Shown here: piece by piece, positions 59,305 through 64,000 of the stretch
Layout: the number at the start of each line of letters is the position of its first letter
Position numbering within the stretch: position 1 is the stretch's first letter
Origin: Mycobacterium sp. Aquia_213
Lineage (GTDB): Bacteria; Actinomycetota; Actinomycetes; Mycobacteriales; Mycobacteriaceae
Length of the DNA: 64,000 nucleotides
Reading direction: 5' to 3'
NCBI RefSeq assembly: GCF_026625985.1
Contig: NZ_CP113116.1
Coordinates: forward strand, 1,550,001-1,614,000
Program-made: the position numbers and the translations under genes
The notes under the pieces: generated by a model
The model's input: only the letters and a program-made list of their open reading frames with translations
Database searches by the model: none
Told to the model about the DNA's origin: nothing

Positions 59305-60537
59305 ATGGCAATTACCGACGTAAAGCAATACGCACACCTCAGCGACGAGGACGTCGAATCGCTAGGGCGCGAACTCGACGCGATCCGCACCGACATCGAG
59401 GAGTCCCGCGGCGAGCGCGACGCGCGCTACATTCGCCGCTCGGTCCAGTTGCAACGTGCGCTGGTGGTCGGGGCTCGAATCGTGTTGATGGCCAGCCACA
59501 ATAAGTACGCGTGGGGCGCTGGGACCGCGATGCTCGGCACCGGCAAGATCATCGAGAACATGGAACTCGGTCACAACATCACTCACGGTCAATGGGATTG
59601 GATGAACGACCCGGAGATCCACTCCACCGAATGGGAATGGGATACCACCTCGCCGAGTGTGCATTGGAAGAAGTCGCACAACTTCATCCATCACAAGTAC
59701 ACCAACATCGTCGGCATGGATGACGACGTCGGTTACGGCATCATGCGGGTCACCCGTGATGAGCCCTGGGCGCGGTGGATGATCGGCAACCCGATCTACA
59801 ACCTGCTGCTGGGCACTCTTTTCGAATGGGGCGTTGCGGCACACGGATTAGAGCTTTCGGCGGTCCGTCGACATGACAAATCCTGGGCGGAGGTGCGCAA
59901 AGACGCGCGGATCATCGCCAAAAAGATCGGCAAGCAGGTCGGCAAGGACTATGTCGTTTTTCCGGCATTGGCCGGACGCAACTTCAAGCACACCCTGCGG
60001 GCCAACATGGTCGCCAACCTGATCCGCAATTACTGGTCCTATGCGGTGATCTTCTGCGGCCATTTTCCCGACGGCGCCGAGAAGTTCACCAAAGAGGAAT
60101 TCGACGACGAGTCGCAGGGGGAGTGGTATCTGCGCCAGATGCTGGGATCGGCAAACTTCAACGCCGGGCCGTTGCTGGCATTCATGAGCGGAAACCTGTG
60201 CTACCAGATCGAGCACCACCTGTTTCCGGACCTGCCCAGCAATCGCTACTCCGAGATCAGCGTCCGGGTGCGCGAGTTGTGCGAGAAGTACGACCTGCCC
60301 TACACCACGGGATCCCTTGGCCGGCAATACATGCAGTCCTTCTGGACAATCCTCAAGCTCGCCCTGCCGGACAAGCTGCTCAAAGGGACGCCGGACGACG
60401 CCCCGGAGACCAACTCCGAGTTGAAGTTTCGCGTCCGCGAGGGGCTGCGGGAGAGCTTCGTCGACCCGGCGACCGGTAAACGTCGGGGCTTGCGCACCGC
60501 GCTGCGTGAATTGCGGGTCTCTTCGAGGGCGGCGTGA
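59305..60537 (+). CDS. DesA3-type membrane fatty acyl-CoA desaturase
   Basis: Diiron enzyme likely introducing a delta-9 double bond into stearoyl-CoA. 410 residues. The three histidine boxes are HNITHGQWDW, HNFIHHKYTN and QIEHHLFPDL; GTGKIIENMELG and NIVGMDDDVGYG are strongly like DesA3 (Rv3229c). The pair with the reductase lies far from the usual desA3 locus, so it is a paralogue. AAGGAGAAA precedes ATG 59305. Confidence 0.93.
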   Translation: MAITDVKQYAHLSDEDVESLGRELDAIRTDIEESRGERDARYIRRSVQLQRALVVGARIVLMASHNKYAWGAGTAMLGTGKIIENMELGHNITHGQWDWMNDPEIHSTEWEWDTTSPSVHWKKSHNFIHHKYTNIVGMDDDVGYGIMRVTRDEPWARWMIGNPIYNLLLGTLFEWGVAAHGLELSAVRRHDKSWAEVRKDARIIAKKIGKQVGKDYVVFPALAGRNFKHTLRANMVANLIRNYWSYAVIFCGHFPDGAEKFTKEEFDDESQGEWYLRQMLGSANFNAGPLLAFMSGNLCYQIEHHLFPDLPSNRYSEISVRVRELCEKYDLPYTTGSLGRQYMQSFWTILKLALPDKLLKGTPDDAPETNSELKFRVREGLRESFVDPATGKRRGLRTALRELRVSSRAA

Positions 60538-60560
60538 GTGGCTTAACTCTCACCAGTAAA

Positions 60561-60579
60561 GAAGGCTAGCCTATCCTTA
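60561..60579 (+). promoter_or_regulatory. IdeR-like iron box before mbtL
   Basis: The 19-bp site GAAGGCTAGCCTATCCTTA agrees with the IdeR consensus TTAGGTTAGGCTAACCTAA at 13 of 19 positions, with a second partial half-site CTTAGCTAACC overlapping its end. It lies 26 nt before the mbtL ATG. IdeR with iron should repress the mbt-2 genes. Confidence 0.7.
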
Positions 60580-60604
60580 GCTAACCGTGTTATGGTCCCT
60601 CGCC

Positions 60605-60853
60605 ATGGCCTCCTCTTCTCCCCCGGTGACCACTGCGCTGCAAAGCATTCTGCGTGACGACCTCAACGTCGACATGACCAGGGTCACGCCCGAAGCGAGA
60701 CTGATCGACGATGTCGGCTTGGACTCGGTGGCCTTTGCTGTCGGCATGGTCGCCATCGAGGAGCGGCTCGGCGTCGCGCTGTCCGAGGAAGAGCTTTTGA
60801 CCTGCGACACCGTCGGCGATCTGGATGCGGCGATCGCGGCGAAAACACCCTGA
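60605..60853 (+). CDS. mbtL: Mycobactin acyl carrier protein MbtL
   Basis: 82-residue carrier that holds the lipid chain of mycobactin. The phosphopantetheine serine is S41 in VGLDSVAFAV. ATG 60605 follows the IdeR box. Equivalent of Rv1344. Its stop shares a base with the mbtM start. Confidence 0.92.
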   Translation: MASSSPPVTTALQSILRDDLNVDMTRVTPEARLIDDVGLDSVAFAVGMVAIEERLGVALSEEELLTCDTVGDLDAAIAAKTP

Positions 60854-62427
60854 TGAGTGAACTCGCGGCAGCGATTACGCGGTCATTGCAGACCGCGACC
60901 TCCGAGTTGGCCGTCTTCGACAAGGAGACCTCGGCGTGGCAACGGCGCCCGTGGCCGGAAGTGCACGGGTTAGCCGAAGGAGTTGCGGCCTGGCTGCTTG
61001 ACCATGACCGCCCCGCCGCGGTCGGTCTCGTCGGCGAACCGACCGTCGAGTTCGTCGCCGCGACCCAGGGCGTCTGGCTAACAGGCGCAGCCATCTCGAT
61101 CCTGCCGGGGCCGGTGCGTGGCGCCGAGTTGCGGCATTGGGCGGAGTCGACCCTGGCCCGGTTTGCCGAGATCGGTGTCGGTGCCGTCCTGAGCCACGGC
61201 TCGCACCTGGAAAGTCTGCAAGCGGTGGCGCGTGCCGACATCGCGGTCGAAGACCTGGCATCGGCGGCCCGCACCACCCGCTCGGGCTCGGGCATACCCC
61301 ACGCCGGAACCACTGGCCTCGCGATTCTGCAAGGAACGGCGGGGTCGACCGGATCGCCCAAGACCGCGATGATCTCGCCGGGAGCCGTGCTCGGCAACAT
61401 CCGCGGGGTCGCCGAACGGTTCAGCTTCGACGTGTCCCGCGATGTGGTGTGCTCGTGGCTGCCGCTCTTTCACGATATGGGACTCACCTGCTTGCTCTCC
61501 TCGATGCTGGCCGGGTTGCCGCTGTGGTTGGCTTCGCCAACGGCGTTCTCCGCGTCACCGTTCAATTGGCTGAAATGGCTCTCGGAAAGCCGCGCGACGC
61601 TCACCGCCGCACCCAACCTTGCCTACAACGTCCTCGGCAAGTACGCGGCGCTGGTGTCCGACGTCGATCTGGGTGCAATGCGGGTGGCGATCAACGGTGG
61701 GGAGCCGGTGGACTGCGAAGGGTTTGCGCGATTCGCAGAAGCCATGGCGCCGTTCGGCTTTGACGCGGGTGCGCTGGCGCCGTCGTACGGCCTCGCCGAG
61801 TCCACCTGCGCGGTGTCCCTACCTGCGGCGGGTACGGGGTTGGACTTCGCCACCGTTTCCGATGACACCGGTTCGCACAAATACGCTGTCCTGGGCGAGG
61901 CGGTCCCCGGCATGGAGATACGCGTCGTGTCCGGCGATCGCCGTGCTGGCAACACCGACCGCGAGATCGGCGAGATCGAGATTCGCGGTACCTCGATGAT
62001 GGATGGCTACCTCGGTCACCCGGCCATCGATCGCGACGATTGGTTCCCCACCGGCGATTTGGGCTTCTTCGGCGACGGGGGGCTCGTCGTGTGTGGCCGA
62101 GCCAAGGAAATCATCTCGATTGCGGGACGCAACATCTTCCCGACGGAGATCGAGCTGATCGCCGCCCAAGTCGACGGGGTGCGGGAAGGTTGCGTGGTTG
62201 CCCTGGGCACCGGCGCACGATCCGCGCGTCCGGGCCTGGTCGTCGCGGCCGAGTTCAAGGGCGATGACCAGCGCCAGGCCCGCACCGAAGTGATTCAGCG
62301 CATCGCGTCGGTGTGCGGAATCGTGCCGGCCGACGTGGTGTTGATGTCGCCGGGATCCCTGCCGCGCACCTCGTCGGGCAAACTACGCCGGCTGGAAGTG
62401 CGGCGAACACTCGAGCTGGTGGACTGA
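60853..62427 (+). CDS. mbtM: Mycobactin fatty acyl-AMP ligase MbtM
   Basis: Activates a long-chain fatty acid as acyl-AMP and loads it on MbtL. 524 residues; the adenylate-forming core motif GTAGSTGSPKTAMISP (about 157-172), LAPSYGLAEST and GDLGFFGDGGLVVCGRAKEIISIAG are present. Equivalent of Rv1345 (FadD33). Overlaps mbtL by one base (TGATG). Confidence 0.94.
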   Translation: MSELAAAITRSLQTATSELAVFDKETSAWQRRPWPEVHGLAEGVAAWLLDHDRPAAVGLVGEPTVEFVAATQGVWLTGAAISILPGPVRGAELRHWAESTLARFAEIGVGAVLSHGSHLESLQAVARADIAVEDLASAARTTRSGSGIPHAGTTGLAILQGTAGSTGSPKTAMISPGAVLGNIRGVAERFSFDVSRDVVCSWLPLFHDMGLTCLLSSMLAGLPLWLASPTAFSASPFNWLKWLSESRATLTAAPNLAYNVLGKYAALVSDVDLGAMRVAINGGEPVDCEGFARFAEAMAPFGFDAGALAPSYGLAESTCAVSLPAAGTGLDFATVSDDTGSHKYAVLGEAVPGMEIRVVSGDRRAGNTDREIGEIEIRGTSMMDGYLGHPAIDRDDWFPTGDLGFFGDGGLVVCGRAKEIISIAGRNIFPTEIELIAAQVDGVREGCVVALGTGARSARPGLVVAAEFKGDDQRQARTEVIQRIASVCGIVPADVVLMSPGSLPRTSSGKLRRLEVRRTLELVD

Positions 62428-62428
62428 C

Positions 62429-63598
62429 ATGACCGCGACAAGCCAGATCGTTTTCGATACCGACTATCGCGCGCTGCTGTCCGAGGCGTTTGACGACCGC
62501 GTCACCGAGTGGACGTCCGAAGCCGAGGCGCAGCAGCGTTTTCCGCGCAAGCTGATCGAGCATCTGGGATCAAGCGGCGTCTTCGCCGCCAAGTGGACTG
62601 ACCAAACTCAGCCCGATGTCAACAAGCTCGTCGAGCTCGCCCTCGCCCTGGGCCACCTGGCTTCGGCCGGTATCGGAGTGGGCGTCAGCCTGCATGACTC
62701 GGCCATCGCGCTGCTGCGCCGCTTCGGCAAGTCGGATTATCTGAAGGACATCTGCGAGAAGGCGATTCGGGGTGAGGCGGTGCTCTGCATCGGCGCCTCG
62801 GAAGAATCCGGCGGATCGGATCTGCAGATCGTCGAAACCGAGGTTCGTTCGCACGACGGCGGTTTCGCGGTCCGGGGCATCAAGAAGTTCGTGTCGCTGT
62901 CTCCGATCGCGGACCACATCATGGTCGTGGCGCGCAGCGTCGACCACGACTCGTCCAGCCGGCATGGCAACGTCGTGGTGGTGGCGGTGCCGACCACGCA
63001 TGTCAACGTGCAACAGCCCTACAACAAGGTGGGTGCCGGGCCGCTGGACACCGCGGCGGTGCACATCGATACCTGGGTTCCGGCCGACGCGATGGTCGCG
63101 CGGGCCGGCACCGGACTGGCGGCCATCAGTTGGGGTTTGGCGCACGAGCGCATGTCGATCGCGGGCCAGATCGCGGCTTCGTGCCAGCGGGTGATCGGAA
63201 TTACCTTGGCCCGCATGATGACTCGACGCCAATTCGGCCACACGCTGTTCGAACATCAGGCGTTGCGGCTACGAATGGCGGACCTGCAAGCGCGTGTCGA
63301 CCAGCTGCGCTTCGCGCTGCATGGCATCGCCGCTCAGGGGCGGCTGGATCTGCGGGCGGCCGCGGGTATCAAGGTCACCGCGGCACGGCTGGGCGAAGAA
63401 GTCATCGGCGAGTGCATGCACATCTTCGGTGGGGCCGGCTATCTCGTCGACGAGACACCCCTTGGCAGGGTGTGGCGAGACATGAAGCTGGCCCGGGTCG
63501 GCGGCGGCACCGACGAAGTCCTCTGGGAGTTGGTCGCGGCCGGCATGAAAGCCGACCACGACGGCTACGAGGACTGGGTCGGACGCTCCAACGCGTAG
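62429..63598 (+). CDS. mbtN: Mycobactin acyl-ACP dehydrogenase MbtN
   Basis: Flavoenzyme of the acyl-CoA dehydrogenase fold, introducing the double bond in the MbtL-bound chain. 389 residues with CIGASEESGGSDL, RRQFGHTLFEHQALRLRMADL and the C-terminal HIFGGAGYLVDETPLGRVWRD flavin-binding segments. Equivalent of Rv1346 (FadE14). Its 3' end overlaps the convergent mbtK by 34 nt. Confidence 0.94.
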   Translation: MTATSQIVFDTDYRALLSEAFDDRVTEWTSEAEAQQRFPRKLIEHLGSSGVFAAKWTDQTQPDVNKLVELALALGHLASAGIGVGVSLHDSAIALLRRFGKSDYLKDICEKAIRGEAVLCIGASEESGGSDLQIVETEVRSHDGGFAVRGIKKFVSLSPIADHIMVVARSVDHDSSSRHGNVVVVAVPTTHVNVQQPYNKVGAGPLDTAAVHIDTWVPADAMVARAGTGLAAISWGLAHERMSIAGQIAASCQRVIGITLARMMTRRQFGHTLFEHQALRLRMADLQARVDQLRFALHGIAAQGRLDLRAAAGIKVTAARLGEEVIGECMHIFGGAGYLVDETPLGRVWRDMKLARVGGGTDEVLWELVAAGMKADHDGYEDWVGRSNA

Positions 63599-64000
63599 AG
63601 CACCATGCGCCGGTTCGGCGCGTCGTGCTCGCCGAGCGACCGGCATCCGACGTACTCGCACAGGCGGCGCACGGTGGTGTTGCGGTGATCGGGGTCGAAC
63701 ATGATCCGCTCGCAGCGTGGTTGCAGCGCGAACACGCTGGCCACGATCCGCGGTAGCAGTCGCGGGCCGAATCCCCGATTCACCAGCCTCAGGTCCGCGA
63801 TGGCCGCGTGTAACCCGATGTCATAAGGATGGGCCTCATAGTGGCGAGAGATCATGTCCTTTGCCGCCCAATAGATCTCAAGGTAGGCGCACGCTTCGTC
63901 GCGCAGGGCTGCGATCAGCGGCAGCGAATAGGTCCCCGCGAGCTGCGCGTCGAGGTGCTGGCGCCACCGCGACTCCGGCCAGGCGTACTCCCAGGTCTCG
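63565..64000 (-). CDS. mbtK: Mycobactin lysine N-acyltransferase MbtK (5'-truncated by window edge)
   Basis: GNAT-fold enzyme that transfers the acyl chain from MbtL to the lysine side chain of mycobactin. The last 144 codons are in the window; the gene continues past the right edge. WEYAWPESRWRQHLDAQLAG, YLEIYWAAKDMISRHYEA, DIGLHAAIADLRLVNRGFG and RIMFDPDHRNTTVRRLCEY match Rv1347c. Convergent with mbtN. Confidence 0.92.
   Translation of the reverse strand, partial: ETWEYAWPESRWRQHLDAQLAGTYSLPLIAALRDEACAYLEIYWAAKDMISRHYEAHPYDIGLHAAIADLRLVNRGFGPRLLPRIVASVFALQPRCERIMFDPDHRNTTVRRLCEYVGCRSLGEHDAPNRRMVLYALERPTQSS

Overview
The window is a chromosomal segment of a slow-growing Mycobacterium. Gene order runs almost collinear with the Rv1293-Rv1347c stretch of M. 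tuberculosis H37Rv (comparison from memory): lysA end, hom-thrC-thrB, rho, rpmE-prfA-prmC-sua5-wecA, the atp operon, murA, an rrn operon, ogt/alkA, nucS, mce, fadA4, glgB-glgE/glgP, dinG, pncB, clpS, rhomboid, murI, the MBL-fold cAMP phosphodiesterase, rph, rdgB, lprD and the mbt-2 (mycobactin) locus. The 16S rRNA carries a short helix 18 with the AGCAGGGACGAAGC...GTACCTGCAG type loop. I associate this with the M. simiae/M. genavense group, slow growers that lack the extended helix 18 of M. tuberculosis and M. avium. The species call is an inference.

Layout. 1-3485: threonine branch of aspartate metabolism. 3754-11621: rho with a repeat-expanded N-terminus, an extra acyl-CoA ligase gene, L31, release factor 1 and its methylase, threonylcarbamoyl-AMP synthase and WecA. 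11846-20216: complete F1Fo ATP synthase operon including the mycobacterial b-delta fusion, ending in a DUF2550 protein. 20242-22138: corrinoid adenosyltransferase and MurA. 22139-27636: rrn promoters, 16S, spacer, 23S, 5S and a strong terminator. 27644-36026: DNA alkylation repair genes, then an accessory stretch (frameshifted membrane-protein relic, LysR/MFS divergent pair, LipN-like esterase, LmbE-type deacetylase, one class III adenylate cyclase). M. tuberculosis has only three cyclase genes at this place. 36063-39960: NucS mismatch endonuclease, small zinc-ribbon protein, methylmalonyl-CoA epimerase, thiolase, YbbN-like thioredoxin. 39962-47129: alpha-glucan/GlgE pathway. 47139-54942: helicase, NAD salvage, ClpS, DUF2017, P1 peptidase, rhomboid, glutamate racemase, cAMP phosphodiesterase. 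54989-58014: RNase PH, an extra lipoprotein, RdgB, a long inverted repeat, DUF3817 and LprD. 58166-60537: an extra DesA3-type desaturase with its ferredoxin-reductase-like partner. 60605-64000: mbtL-mbtM-mbtN and convergent mbtK behind an IdeR-like iron box.

Most notable observation: the mec-cysO-cysM cysteine-biosynthesis module, expected between the P1 peptidase and the rhomboid gene, is gone. Only the last ~30 codons of cysM remain (52516-52608), directly abutting the peptidase stop codon. This looks like a clean deletion scar. Other points of interest are a hairpin plus an 18-codon ORF just upstream of atpE, a 24-bp perfect inverted repeat between rdgB and its convergent neighbour, and the desaturase pair next to the siderophore locus. 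Most core genes are tightly packed with 4-nt ATGA/GTGA overlaps, implying operons with translational coupling.
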